This document shows positions 9,641 to 18,153 of a stretch of DNA of 35,164 nt, piece after piece. This DNA is from Catenulispora sp. (GTDB lineage Bacteria > Actinomycetota > Actinomycetes > Streptomycetales > Catenulisporaceae). Under the pieces are notes generated by a model that searched no databases, was not told the DNA's origin, and saw nothing but the letters and a program-made list of their open reading frames with translations. How positions within the stretch are numbered: position 1 is the first letter of the stretch; the number at the start of each line of letters is the position of its first letter. The translations under genes and the position numbers were made by a program. The stretch lies in the NCBI GenBank assembly GCA_013361685.1, contig JABFXP010000874.1, positions 1-35,164 on the forward strand. Direction: 5' to 3'.

Positions 9641-9831
9641 GTCGGGAGCGGCGCCGAACCGCCGTTCACGAACCAGAACCCCTGGTCTTCCAAAACCCCC
9701 TCACTAACACCATCCACGGACCGGGCCCGACCGCAAGCCCATCGGGAGCGGCGCCGAAGCGCCGTTCACGAACCAGAACCGCTGGTTTTCCAGACCCCCT
9801 CGCCAACCGTCCACAGTGCGGGCCCGACCGC
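9641..9831. repeat. imperfect 100-bp direct repeat, two copies
   Basis: Copy 1 (9641-9734) and copy 2 (9741-9831) share TCGGGAGCGGCGCCGAA, GCCGTTCACGAACCAGAACC and GGGCCCGACCGC in the same order, at an offset of 100 bases that falls to 97 at the end. Each copy contains a short inverted repeat, CCAG-N5-CTGG (AACCAG/CTGGTT in copy 2). They lie upstream of the minus-strand PKD/CWB2 gene. They could be a duplicated regulatory segment or a non-coding duplication. Confidence 0.75.
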
Positions 9832-9856
9832 CGGCCAGGCCGACCGCGGGGCCCGG

Positions 9857-10030
9857 TCAGGGGCGCCAGTGGATCCGGCGGCGCTCGGCGCGGCCCTCCG
9901 GGTCGACCTCCGGCTCGCGCTGACCACACCGCCTGGAAGCGGTGCGCCATCACCGCCAGCGTCTTGCCGGCGGCGACCGAGCGGGCCGGACAGGGCGGCG
10001 TGCGCGAGCACGCCTAGCAGCCGGCCGCCC
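9857..10030 (-). pseudogene. frameshifted gene remnant downstream of the beta-helix CWB2 gene
   Basis: Read on the minus strand, this stretch has G/C-rich third positions in successive frames: LLGVLAHAALSGPL (near 10018-9975), then VAAGKTLAVMAHRFQAVWS (near 9973-9914), then EPEVDPEGRAERRRIHWRP ending in TGA at 9859-9857. Joined, they read like the C-terminal end of one protein broken by two frameshifts. I do not recognise the parent family. The rest of the 514-base gap (9522-10035) holds the direct repeat described separately and no intact gene. Confidence 0.35.
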
Positions 10031-10035
10031 CGCCG

Positions 10036-12387
10036 CTACGGCAGCACGCGTCCGTGCGCCGAGATGGCGATCGCCGCCTCGACCCCGTCCGTCACCACCG
10101 CGGTCCCGCCGAACAGCTCGATGATCCCGTTGCCGATCGCCGCGCCGACAGCGGACAGCCGCACGGCGGTCGGGACGGGCAGGATGGAGCTCTCGGTGAG
10201 CAGCAGCGGTCCGCCGGCGTTGGCCAGCAGCGCCGCGCCGGTCAGCGCGTCCGGGAAGCGCAGGCCGAACGCCACGCCGGCGGTGCTGTAGTGGGTCGGG
10301 AACTTCCCGGCGACCTGCGCGGCGGTGTCGTACCGGTCCGCGCCCTTGATCGCCGGCTCGGTGTTGGTCAGCTTCGCCACCGCCCCGGCCGCCGGGCCGC
10401 CGACCGCCTGGATCGCCTTGGCGCCGGTCAGGTACGCCCGGACGCCGGGGTCCAGCTTGGTGTCGTCGGTGAGCAGCACCGCCGCGCCGCCGCCGTGGAA
10501 CACGTCGGCCGCGTAGGGACCGGCGGCCAGCGCGTCGGCGAAGCCGTTCATGTTCTTCCCGTCGTCGCCGCGCGCCACGACCACGTAGGCCGGGTTGTGC
10601 AGGGCCTCGGCGATCTTCAGCGAGGTGCCGAACCGGTCGGCGCCGGCCAGCCGGTTGACCGTGTATCCGGAGCCGATGGCCGCGACCACGCTGTCCGGCA
10701 GCGCATGGGTCCCGCCGAGCACGTAGACGGTGCCGCCCGGCTTCAGCACCCGCTTGATCTCGGCGATGACCCGCGCGTCGGGGCCGTCCGAGGGGTTCAG
10801 CAGCAGCGGTGCGCCGGCCTGCTTGGCCAGCGGCACGCCGGACAGCGCGTCCGGGAACCGGTCGCCGGTCGCGAGCACGACCGCGGGCGCGGATCCGTTG
10901 TGCGGGAAGGCTTTCTGCGACACCGCGATGCCGGTCAGGTAGCGGTCGGCGCCCGCCAGCCGTTCGACGCCGATGCCGGTGACCGGTCCGCCCGGCCCTC
11001 CGGGCCCCCCGGGCCCGCCAGGTCCGCCGGGGCCTCCGGGCCCCCCGGGTCCCGCCGGACCGGTCGAACCGGCGTTATAAGCACCTGAAGACCCGTTCGT
11101 GGCGTTGCCGTCCCGGTCCGTCGCCGGATACTGCGGCGCGGCGGGGTCGGCGAGCCCGGCGGCCCGGGACGCCGCACCGATGTGGAAGTCGCCCCCGCCG
11201 GCGAACACCGGGTCCCCGGCCTGATCGTGCGTCCCCTGACCGCTGCTGACCGTGGTGAAGGCGGCCACGGTCGTGGCGAACACGTTCTGCCCGCCGCCGG
11301 GCGGCTGACCGCTGGCGTTCTTGGAGTCCCAGTCGTAGAGCACCCCGCCGGCGACCGACTCGTGCACGAGGTTGTGGTCGACGCGGGTGGCGGCCGGACC
11401 GGGGTTGGTGGCGTCCTGCGCCAGCCGGATGTCGCCCTGCGAGCGGTTCGCGGGGTTGCCGGGGTAGGCGTTGTCGGCCGAGATGTTGTTCTCGATGACG
11501 TACCCGCTGGAGGTGCCCTCGACGTTGATGCCGGACGTGGCGTTGTGGGACACCGTGTTGTTGACGATCACGCCGTTGGTGACGTTCAGGTTGTCGATCC
11601 CGTGGTCGCCGTTGTTGTAGACCACGTTGTCGACCGCGACGCCGTCGTGGCCGCCGGTGCTGCCGCCGTAGAACTGGATGCCGGAGTCCTGGTTGTCGTG
11701 CGAGCTGTTGGCCGCGACGGTGACGTGCGGCGCCTTCACCGTGACGCCGGTGGCGAAGCGCGCGGCGGTGTCGGGGTTCTTGTCCAGGTTGCGGGCGACC
11801 TCGTTGTGGGAGATGGTGCCGCCGCCGGGGCCGGACGTCAGGATGCCGATGTAGTCGTTGTCGGTGACCTGGTTCCCGGTGAAGGTCACCGCGCCGGACA
11901 GCCACACCGCCGGGACGCCGTTGGAGCCGATCGCCGAGCCCTGCGGCAGCGTCGCGTCGTCGCTGGCCGCCCCGGAGTGGGTGATCACCGAGTTCCGGAC
12001 CACGGCGCCGTCGGACAGGTCGACCGCGACCGCCTGCCCGCCGTGGTAGCCGTCGACGGTGAACCCGTCGATGACCACCCCGGCGACGTGGTGCACGACG
12101 ATGTTGCGCACCTTGGCCGGGCCGGTCGCCTGGACCGTGACGCCGTTCTTGCCGTTCAGCGTCTCGGCGTAGGTGCCGGCCGCGACCTGCACGGTGTCGC
12201 CCGGCGCCGCGACCGCCATGGCCGCGGTGATCGTGGTGAAGGCGCCGTTCGCCCCGGAGGGGTCCACCTTGAGGATGCTCGCCGCGTGGGCGAGCGGGGC
12301 GCCGAGGGCGAGGCCGCCGACGGTGAGGGCGGAGGCTGCGACCGCCGCGACGGCGAGCCGGGGCCGGGGCCGGGAGAAGGCTTGCAT
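10036..12387 (-). CDS. secreted right-handed beta-helix protein with collagen-like linker and CWB2 repeats
   Basis: A 783-residue exported protein. The signal peptide (FSRPRPR, hydrophobic core, cleavage near AHAAS at 33-37) is followed by a parallel beta-helix (about 38-430). Its opening, VDPSGANGAFTTITAAMAVA then GDTVQVAAGTYAE, is typical of NosD/pectate-lyase-3-like domains, followed by rungs such as VRNSVITHSG, VIVNNTVSHN and YVIENNISADN. Residues 442-469 are an uninterrupted GPxG/GPG collagen-like linker. Three CWB2 repeats (about 474-783) carry RLAGADRYLTG, FPDALSG, APLLLN, YVLGGTHALP and LFGGTAVV. Beta-helix proteins of this type bind or cleave polysaccharides; I cannot identify active-site residues. 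ATG 12387 has AAAGG about 9 bases upstream. It lies 37 bases after the stop of the next CWB2 gene, so the two are probably co-transcribed. Confidence 0.86.
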   Translation of the reverse strand: MQAFSRPRPRLAVAAVAASALTVGGLALGAPLAHAASILKVDPSGANGAFTTITAAMAVAAPGDTVQVAAGTYAETLNGKNGVTVQATGPAKVRNIVVHHVAGVVIDGFTVDGYHGGQAVAVDLSDGAVVRNSVITHSGAASDDATLPQGSAIGSNGVPAVWLSGAVTFTGNQVTDNDYIGILTSGPGGGTISHNEVARNLDKNPDTAARFATGVTVKAPHVTVAANSSHDNQDSGIQFYGGSTGGHDGVAVDNVVYNNGDHGIDNLNVTNGVIVNNTVSHNATSGINVEGTSSGYVIENNISADNAYPGNPANRSQGDIRLAQDATNPGPAATRVDHNLVHESVAGGVLYDWDSKNASGQPPGGGQNVFATTVAAFTTVSSGQGTHDQAGDPVFAGGGDFHIGAASRAAGLADPAAPQYPATDRDGNATNGSSGAYNAGSTGPAGPGGPGGPGGPGGPGGPGGPGGPVTGIGVERLAGADRYLTGIAVSQKAFPHNGSAPAVVLATGDRFPDALSGVPLAKQAGAPLLLNPSDGPDARVIAEIKRVLKPGGTVYVLGGTHALPDSVVAAIGSGYTVNRLAGADRFGTSLKIAEALHNPAYVVVARGDDGKNMNGFADALAAGPYAADVFHGGGAAVLLTDDTKLDPGVRAYLTGAKAIQAVGGPAAGAVAKLTNTEPAIKGADRYDTAAQVAGKFPTHYSTAGVAFGLRFPDALTGAALLANAGGPLLLTESSILPVPTAVRLSAVGAAIGNGIIELFGGTAVVTDGVEAAIAISAHGRVLP

Positions 12388-12424
12388 CGAGATCGCCTTT
12401 CGTCTTGTTGGGCTGGCTGTTCCT

Positions 12425-14533
12425 CTACAGAGCCGTCCAGGGCTCCGACTCGTCGTTGCGGCCGGAACTCCCCGTACCGCCGGCGCAGCCGGCGGAGTCC
12501 ACCCCGTGTGTGTTGAGCGTCTGCCGCGTGTCGGTCATCGCCAGGCCGGCACCGTCCACCACCACGTGGACCACGGCCTTCGCGGGCGACGGGTAGGCGC
12601 ACAGGTAGCCGGGCGCGCCGTAGGCGCCGGCGTAGTTGGTGTCTCCCGGGTCGAAGCTGTTGGCGTTCAGCGATCCGCCGACGTACCGCTGCGCGAAGAT
12701 CACCGACTGGCCGGGGCGCACCACGACCGGCTGCCACAGGTCCCAGTCGCGGCCCTTGTTGCCCGCGGTCTGGCCGGGCTGCGGCGGCGAGGTGAGGGTC
12801 GATGCCGTGGCGCCGATGCTGACGGTGATGGTGACGGTCCGTGCGACGTTTCCGGTGTTGGTGAACATGATCCCCGGCGTGTCCCAGCCGCTCCCGCACA
12901 CCGCGCCGTCGTCGGAGTCGCCTTCGAAGATGATCGCGTTCGGGACCGTGGTGCCGCCGCCGGCCAACTGCGGATAGGGCACCACGTTCGCGCTGTCGCA
13001 CCACGGGTTCGGCTTCGTGCCGGTGGTGCCGCTGGTGTGGTGGTCGTCGTAGATGCCGGCCCGCGCGACCAGGCCGGTGGCGCCGACCGGAGTACCGGTG
13101 CCCGGTGGCGGGGGCGGCGGAGGGGGCGGCGGGGGCGTGGCCACGTAGACGCCGACGGCCGCGGTCGCGATGCCACCGTCGGCGGCGGTCACGCGGACGG
13201 TGGCGGTGAACTGGCCGGGAGCGGTGTAGGCGTGGGTGGCGGTCGGTGTGGTCGAGGTCTGCGTCACGCCGTCGCCGAAGTCGAAGGTGTAGGACGCGAT
13301 CCGGGAGCTGCCGGGCCGGGACTGCGACGCGTCGAACGTGACCGGCTGGCCCACCCCGGCGGCGCCGTGCGGCAGGTCGGTGGTCAGCACGGCGGTCGGC
13401 GGCGTGACGCCGGGCGGCTGGGTGACCGGCGGCTGGCCGCCTCCGGTGGCGGCGGCGAGCGCCTGATCGACCGCGGACTGCGGGAGCGCGGCGGGTCCGC
13501 CGAAGACGGCGAGCCGGGTCAGACCCCCGGCGTGCGCCCGGAACCAGGCGAGCACGGGGGCGGGCACGGCACCGGCGGAGGCCAGCAACAGCGGCGCGTG
13601 GTCGGTGCCGAGGAACGCCCCGCCGGCGAGCGCGTCGGGCCAGTGGCCGTCGTCGCCGGTGGCCAGCCCGGCGGTGGTCGGGTTCGGGTAGAGCTTGGTG
13701 TCCGCGGCGACTTTGGCGTCGGTCTCGTAGCGGTCGGCACCGGCGAGCGGGGTGAAGCGTCCGGCGAACCTCGGCTGGGTGCCGAGCGCGGCGACTGCTT
13801 GGCCGCCGACGCCGTAGACGTTCGTCGTCGCGGGATCCACGCCGGCGAGGTAGCGCGCGGTGGACGGCGGCACGACGGTGTCGTGGGTCAGCAGCACGAC
13901 GCCGCCGCTGGGGTCGGTGGCCGCGGCGGCGCCGGCGGCGAGGGCGTCGGGGGCGTTGTCGCCGGTGGCCAGGAGCACGGTGTGGGGGTGCGGCGCCACG
14001 GCGGCGGCGATCTTGGTCGCGGTCTCGTAGCGGTCGGCGCCGGCGAGGCGGACCGGGGTGAATCCGAGGGCTGCGATCCGGCTCTGGACCGCGGCGCTGA
14101 GAGCTTGCTCGCCGCCGAGGAGGTAGACGGTCGCGTGCGGCGGCAGCACTCTGGTCAGCTCGGCGGCGACTGCCGCGTCGAGGTTCGCGGTCGGCGTGAT
14201 CAGGAGCGGGCCGTTCCGCTGCGCGGCCAGGGCGTTGCCGGCGAGGGCGTCGGCGAAGCCGTCGGCGCGGGCGAGGACGGCGACGTCGGCGCGGGTGGCG
14301 GGGCCGAAGTGGGCGTCGGCGATCTGGACGGCGGTGGCTATGCGGTCGGCGCCGCCGTAGCGGGATGCGGCCGGGGCTTTGGGCGCCGGCGACTGCGTGG
14401 ATGCGGATGTGGATGTCGATATGGATGCGGTGGCGGATGCGGTGGCTTGGGGTGCCACCAACCCCCCGCATGTGACTGTCAGAAGTGTTCCAGTCACCAT
14501 AAGTGACGTTCGACGACGTGCGCGTTCGCTCAT
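12425..14533 (-). CDS. secreted CWB2 protein with PKD and an unrecognised C-terminal domain
   Basis: A 702-residue exported protein with its modules in reverse order. After a signal peptide (SERARRRTS, then LMVTGTLLTVTCGGL) and a Ser/Thr-rich stretch, three CWB2 repeats come first (about 58-361: [37 protein letters not shown] twice, APLLLAS, VFGGPAALP). A PKD domain follows (about 379-466, FDFGDG), then an eleven-proline run (467-477). The last 200 residues (about 480-683) form a domain I do not recognise. It contains Cys at about 512, 546, 645 and 683, DDGAVCGSGWDTPGIMFTNTGN and a RDWDLWQPVVVRPGQS segment, and is predicted to be beta-rich. Two disulfides are possible. ATG 14533 has GGGGGAGGG upstream. 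It leads an apparent two-gene operon with the beta-helix CWB2 gene. Confidence 0.85.
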   Translation of the reverse strand: MSERARRRTSLMVTGTLLTVTCGGLVAPQATASATASISTSTSASTQSPAPKAPAASRYGGADRIATAVQIADAHFGPATRADVAVLARADGFADALAGNALAAQRNGPLLITPTANLDAAVAAELTRVLPPHATVYLLGGEQALSAAVQSRIAALGFTPVRLAGADRYETATKIAAAVAPHPHTVLLATGDNAPDALAAGAAAATDPSGGVVLLTHDTVVPPSTARYLAGVDPATTNVYGVGGQAVAALGTQPRFAGRFTPLAGADRYETDAKVAADTKLYPNPTTAGLATGDDGHWPDALAGGAFLGTDHAPLLLASAGAVPAPVLAWFRAHAGGLTRLAVFGGPAALPQSAVDQALAAATGGGQPPVTQPPGVTPPTAVLTTDLPHGAAGVGQPVTFDASQSRPGSSRIASYTFDFGDGVTQTSTTPTATHAYTAPGQFTATVRVTAADGGIATAAVGVYVATPPPPPPPPPPPGTGTPVGATGLVARAGIYDDHHTSGTTGTKPNPWCDSANVVPYPQLAGGGTTVPNAIIFEGDSDDGAVCGSGWDTPGIMFTNTGNVARTVTITVSIGATASTLTSPPQPGQTAGNKGRDWDLWQPVVVRPGQSVIFAQRYVGGSLNANSFDPGDTNYAGAYGAPGYLCAYPSPAKAVVHVVVDGAGLAMTDTRQTLNTHGVDSAGCAGGTGSSGRNDESEPWTAL

Positions 14534-14643
14534 AGTAATCGCGCCCTCCCCCTGCGTTCACTTCACCATCGCTCCGCCACTACCCCGGCACCCCGGGCAG
14601 TTGGCGTAGATGGCCTACGGAAAACAGGGTTCGAACTGCATTA

Positions 14644-14679
14644 GTCGACCCCGCCGGACGGGTGTCCGGCGGGGTCGAC
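14644..14679. terminator. perfect 16-bp hairpin, terminator of the upstream CWB2 gene
   Basis: Bases 14644-14659 (starting GTCGACCCCG) and 14664-14679 are perfect inverted complements over 16 bases with a GGGT loop. It lies 38 bases downstream of the minus-strand gene ending at 14718 and before the promoter region of the next gene. There is no clear T-run on the minus side. Intrinsic termination is the simplest role. Confidence 0.75.
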
Positions 14680-14717
14680 AGAGCTTTGCTATTCAGTTGT
14701 CAGGACAGCGGTGGTGC

Positions 14718-16544
14718 TTAGAACTTGCCGATGGTGGTGACGCTGAACAGCTTGGCGATCGAGGTGGCGACGTCGTCGGAGACCGCAGCGGTGCCGCCGA
14801 AGATGTCGACCTCCGGAGCGGTGGTCTTGACCAGGCCCAGCGCGCCCGCCGTAGCGTCCGGCAGGGCGCTCGGGTCGGTCAGCAGCAGCGGGCCGCCGAC
14901 GGACGCCATGTAGGCACCACCGGTCAGCGCGTCCGGGAACTTCAGGCCGGTGGCGATGCCGACCTTGTCGGCCGCGCCGCTGGGCAGGAACGCCTTGGCC
15001 ACCATCGCGGCGGTCTCGTACCGGGTCGCACCGGCCGCCGGGGCGAACAGGCCGCCCGCACCGGGAATGCCGTTGACCGCGGCGACCGCCGGGCCGCCGA
15101 TCGCGGCCACGTTCATCGCACCGACGTGCAGCTTGCTCTGGACGTAGGCCTTGGTGTTCGGGTCCATCGTGTCGGCGTTGGTCAGCACGACGGCCGAGTC
15201 GCCGCCGCCGAAGACGTTGGCGGCGTACGGGCCGGCGGCAAGCGCGTCGGCGAAGCCGTCGTTGTTCTTACCCTGGTCGCCACGGGCCACGATGATGTGC
15301 GACGGGTTGCCCATGCCGTCCTGGGCGATCTTCAGCGCGGTGTCGTAACGAGTCGCGCCGGCCAGCCGGTCCACGGTGTAGCCGAGGTCGTTGAGCTGCT
15401 TCTCGATCCCGGCGCTGACGGCCGCCTCGCCACCGAGGATGTAGATCTTGGTCTGGTCCTTCGGCAGGACCCGCTTGATCTCGGTGAGCACGTCCGGGTT
15501 CAGGGTGGCGGCCTTGCCGTCCGTCAGCAGCAGCGGGCCCTGGGCCTTCTTGGCCAGCGGCACGCCGGCCAGCGCGTCCGGGAACGCGTTGCCGGTGGCC
15601 AGCACGACCGCCTTGGCCTGCTGCCGGTGCAGCGTGTCGGTGGCGGCCTTGCCGTTGTCGGCCCAAGCGTGCTGGGAGATGATCAGGCCGGTGTCGTAAC
15701 GCGTCGCGCCGGCCGCGCGCAGGACCTGCACGGCGCCCTTCGCGTTGACGGTGATGTCGTAGGCGACCTGCGTGGCCTTGTTGCCCTTGCTGTCCACCAG
15801 GTCCACGGTCAGGTGGTAGGTGCCGGCGGCCGCGTAGGCGTGGGTCAGCTTGGCGTCGGTGCTCAGGATCTTCGACGGGTCGCCGGTGATCACCGAGTCG
15901 GCGGTCTTGTCGCCCCAGCTGATGGTGGTCGTGGCCTTGGTGGGGTCGGTGGTCGGGTCGACCGAGGAGCCCTTCAGGTCCACGGTCACCGAGCCGCCGT
16001 AGGCGACGGTCTTGGAGGAGACGGCGGCAGCCAGGGTCGGGGCCTTGACCGTGACCGGCGGCGCGACGATGGTGATCGACTTGGAGGTCGAGACCTGGTC
16101 GGCGTCGTCCCCGTCGGTGAGCGTGAGGGTGATGTTGTAGGTGCCGGCCTTGTCGTAGGTGAAGTGCTGGATCGGCTCCACCGGCGTGCCTCCGGTGCCG
16201 ATGAGCACATTCTGCGGCGTGCCGCCGTCCTTCCAGGTGATCGTCGCGATCGCCGTGCCCCCGGAGGGCATCTTGGTCATGTCGAACTTGGTGCCGGTGA
16301 GGTCGACAGTCGCGTTGAGGTAGTCGTCGGCAGTGGTGCCGCTGGTAGCCGACGCGATCACCGGGGTGTGCGGGCTGGTAGTCGTCGGAGTACCGCTGTC
16401 CTGCGTCTGCGCGACGCCCGACGTCGTAGCAGCGTTAGCCGCGCCCGTACCGATGACGCCCACACCGACAGCCGCCAGGGTGGTGGTGACGGCCAGCGTC
16501 GACAGGCGCTTGCGAGCCAGCGAGGGCTTGTTCTGGATTCCCAT
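14718..16544 (-). CDS. secreted PKD-like protein with three CWB2 repeats
   Basis: A 608-residue exported protein. The signal peptide (ARKRLSTLAVTTTLAAVG, cleavage near ANAAT at 36-40) is followed by two PKD-like beta-sandwiches (about 60-160 with ITWKDGG and YDKAGTYNITLTLTDGD; 165-267 with ISWGDKT and YAAAGTYHLTVDLVDS). Three CWB2 repeats (about 272-608) carry [54 protein letters not shown] and IFGGTAAVS. The repeats are lysine-richer and more regular than in the other four proteins, so this may be the most highly expressed one. ATG 16544 is chosen because it precedes the signal peptide and has GGAGG 11 bases upstream; the 105-residue longer frame has no signal sequence and is probably leader DNA. 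A hairpin at 14644-14679 ends the transcript. Confidence 0.87.
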   Translation of the reverse strand: MGIQNKPSLARKRLSTLAVTTTLAAVGVGVIGTGAANAATTSGVAQTQDSGTPTTTSPHTPVIASATSGTTADDYLNATVDLTGTKFDMTKMPSGGTAIATITWKDGGTPQNVLIGTGGTPVEPIQHFTYDKAGTYNITLTLTDGDDADQVSTSKSITIVAPPVTVKAPTLAAAVSSKTVAYGGSVTVDLKGSSVDPTTDPTKATTTISWGDKTADSVITGDPSKILSTDAKLTHAYAAAGTYHLTVDLVDSKGNKATQVAYDITVNAKGAVQVLRAAGATRYDTGLIISQHAWADNGKAATDTLHRQQAKAVVLATGNAFPDALAGVPLAKKAQGPLLLTDGKAATLNPDVLTEIKRVLPKDQTKIYILGGEAAVSAGIEKQLNDLGYTVDRLAGATRYDTALKIAQDGMGNPSHIIVARGDQGKNNDGFADALAAGPYAANVFGGGDSAVVLTNADTMDPNTKAYVQSKLHVGAMNVAAIGGPAVAAVNGIPGAGGLFAPAAGATRYETAAMVAKAFLPSGAADKVGIATGLKFPDALTGGAYMASVGGPLLLTDPSALPDATAGALGLVKTTAPEVDIFGGTAAVSDDVATSIAKLFSVTTIGKF

Positions 16545-16886
16545 TAGCGGGGGGACCTCCGGATGTGGCCGGGCGCCTGGGACTGGCTCTCCGGCGTGCT
16601 TGCTTATCCATGTTTTGTTGTGAGGGCCCTCAGCCGCCCGATCGGAGACGGCCGAGGAAGCGTTCGGGGAGCTCGAGCTGCTGCGTAAGACATGCACTTG
16701 GCTATCTCCTACGACTGCTTGCGCGAGTCCCCACGACACCCTCACCCGGGGTCCAGCGTCTGCGCATCCTGCGATGTGCGTAGAAATCCTAGGGTCTCTA
16801 TACGTAGGGGCGATGGTTGCCCTGTCGCAGGTAAAGAGTTCTCTACAGCTTTGAAACAATCATCGGGAGTGCGGAACTTTTCCCGG
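16545..16886 (-). promoter_or_regulatory. 342-base upstream region of a CWB2 gene with palindromes
   Basis: This gap separates the Cds1-like gene from the minus-strand CWB2 gene and must hold the latter's promoter and leader. It contains a perfect 12-bp palindrome, TGAGGGCCCTCA (16621-16632), a 10-bp palindrome, AGCTCGAGCT (16670-16679), and an imperfect inverted repeat, GTAAAGAGTTCTCTAC (16831-16846). On the minus strand TCCGG at 16562-16558, which runs into the Shine-Dalgarno sequence, can pair with CCGGA at 16594-16590. I found no match to the c-di-AMP (ydaO) riboswitch core and could not fix a promoter. Confidence 0.4.
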
Positions 16887-18014
16887 TCACTCCGGCCATT
16901 TCCCGGTGCTGAGCGCCGCTCGCAGGCGTGCCGCGTACGGTGCCACATCGAGCCCTTGCTCCGCCAGCCACGTGTCCGACTTGTACGTGTTGCGATACCG
17001 CTCGCCGCCGTCGCACAGCAGGGTGACGATCGAGCCCCGGGCGCCGGCCGCGCGCAGCTCGCACATCAGCTTCACCACGCCCCAGAAGTTGGTCCCGGTG
17101 GAGCCGCCGGCGTCCCGGCCGGTCAGTTCGGCGACCACCCGCATCGCGGCGATCGAGCCGGCGTCCGGGACCTGGATCATCCGGTCCACCACGTCCGGCT
17201 GGAAGGACGGCTCCACGCGGGGGCGTCCGATGCCCTCGATCCGCGAGCCGCGCCCGGTCGCGTACTCCGGGTCCCGGCGCCGCCATCCCTCGAAGAAGGC
17301 CGAGTTCTCCGGGTCCACCACGCACAGCCGGGTGCCGTACCGCTGATACCGCAGGTAGCGGCCGATGGTCGCGGACGTGCCGCCGGTCCCGGCGCCCACC
17401 ACGATCCAGCACGGGCAGGAGAACCGTTCCTGCCCCATCTGCTCGAAGATCGACTCGGCGATGTTGTTGTTGCCCCGCCAGTCGGTGGCCCGCTCGGCGT
17501 AGGTGAACTGGTCCATGTAGTGGCCGCCGCCGGTCTCCGCCGGGGCTTCGGCCGCCAGCCGCCGCGCCTCCTCGTACAGGGCGCCGGGGTCGTCCACGAA
17601 GTGGCACTCCCCGCCCTGGAACTCGATGAGTTCGCACTTCTCTTTGGAGGTCGACCTCGGCATCACCGCCACGAACGGCAGCCCCAGCATCTTGGCGAAG
17701 TACGCCTCCGACACCGCCGTGGAGCCGCTCGAGGCCTCCACGATGGTCGTCCCCTGCCGGATCCAGCCGTTGCACAGGCCGTACAGGAACAGCGAACGCG
17801 CCAGCCGGTGCTTCAAGGACCCGGTGGGATGCGTCGACTCGTCCTTCAGATAGACGTCGATCCCCCACTCGGACCACGCCCCCGGCAGCCGCACCGGGAT
17901 CAGGTGCGTGTCCGCCGACCGGTTGGCGTCCGCCGACACCCGGCGGATCGCCTCATCCACCCAGGCCCGGCCGGACTGACAGACAGGGTCGGAGACATCC
18001 ATGGCTTGCTGCAT
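16887..18014 (-). CDS. PLP-dependent cysteine synthase family protein, Cds1-like L-cysteine desulfhydrase
   Basis: A 375-residue cytoplasmic fold-type II PLP enzyme. The PLP lysine is Lys68 in [29 protein letters not shown] (about 93-108) binds the substrate carboxylate, GTGGTSA (209-215) is the phosphate-binding loop, and [27 protein letters not shown] and [10 protein letters not shown] are further conserved blocks. The long conserved stretches [23 protein letters not shown] and [14 protein letters not shown] are those of the actinobacterial subfamily that includes mycobacterial Cds1 (Rv3684), which releases H2S, pyruvate and ammonia from L-cysteine. A biosynthetic role cannot be excluded from sequence. 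ATG 18014 (GTGAG upstream) is preferred; ATG 18002 or a TTG at 18083 are alternatives. It lies downstream of, and in the same direction as, the PF10118 gene, but a strong terminator separates them. Confidence 0.85.
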   Translation of the reverse strand: MQQAMDVSDPVCQSGRAWVDEAIRRVSADANRSADTHLIPVRLPGAWSEWGIDVYLKDESTHPTGSLKHRLARSLFLYGLCNGWIRQGTTIVEASSGSTAVSEAYFAKMLGLPFVAVMPRSTSKEKCELIEFQGGECHFVDDPGALYEEARRLAAEAPAETGGGHYMDQFTYAERATDWRGNNNIAESIFEQMGQERFSCPCWIVVGAGTGGTSATIGRYLRYQRYGTRLCVVDPENSAFFEGWRRRDPEYATGRGSRIEGIGRPRVEPSFQPDVVDRMIQVPDAGSIAAMRVVAELTGRDAGGSTGTNFWGVVKLMCELRAAGARGSIVTLLCDGGERYRNTYKSDTWLAEQGLDVAPYAARLRAALSTGKWPE

Positions 18015-18081
18015 GAACTCACTGTAGATCGCAAGGGAAGGGCAAACACGTCCAAACCGGGCGACATGTGTCCAGGACGGC

Positions 18082-18124
18082 AAAAGGCGGGGCCGCGACA
18101 GCCCTGATCTGTCACGGCCCCGCC
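18082..18124 (-). terminator. intrinsic terminator of the PF10118 operon
   Basis: Read on the minus strand, a 16-bp stem with one mismatch (GGCGGGGCCG at 18086-18095 with CGGCCCCGCC at 18115-18124, then GACAG/CTGTC inside) closes a 7-base loop and is followed by TTTT (18085-18082). This is a classic rho-independent terminator 30 bases after the stop at 18154. Confidence 0.9.
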
Positions 18125-18153
18125 GTCCTTGGGGTGCGGATGCGGTTTCCGCC

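Noticed and set aside
16545-16859. c-di-AMP (ydaO) riboswitch upstream of the CWB2 gene
   Set aside because: Actinobacterial wall-protein genes often carry this element, but the conserved core segments of the riboswitch are not present on the minus strand.
14718-16859. 713-residue version of the PKD/CWB2 protein
   Set aside because: The additional 105 N-terminal residues lack a signal peptide and would bury the real one; ATG 16544 gives a normal exported protein.
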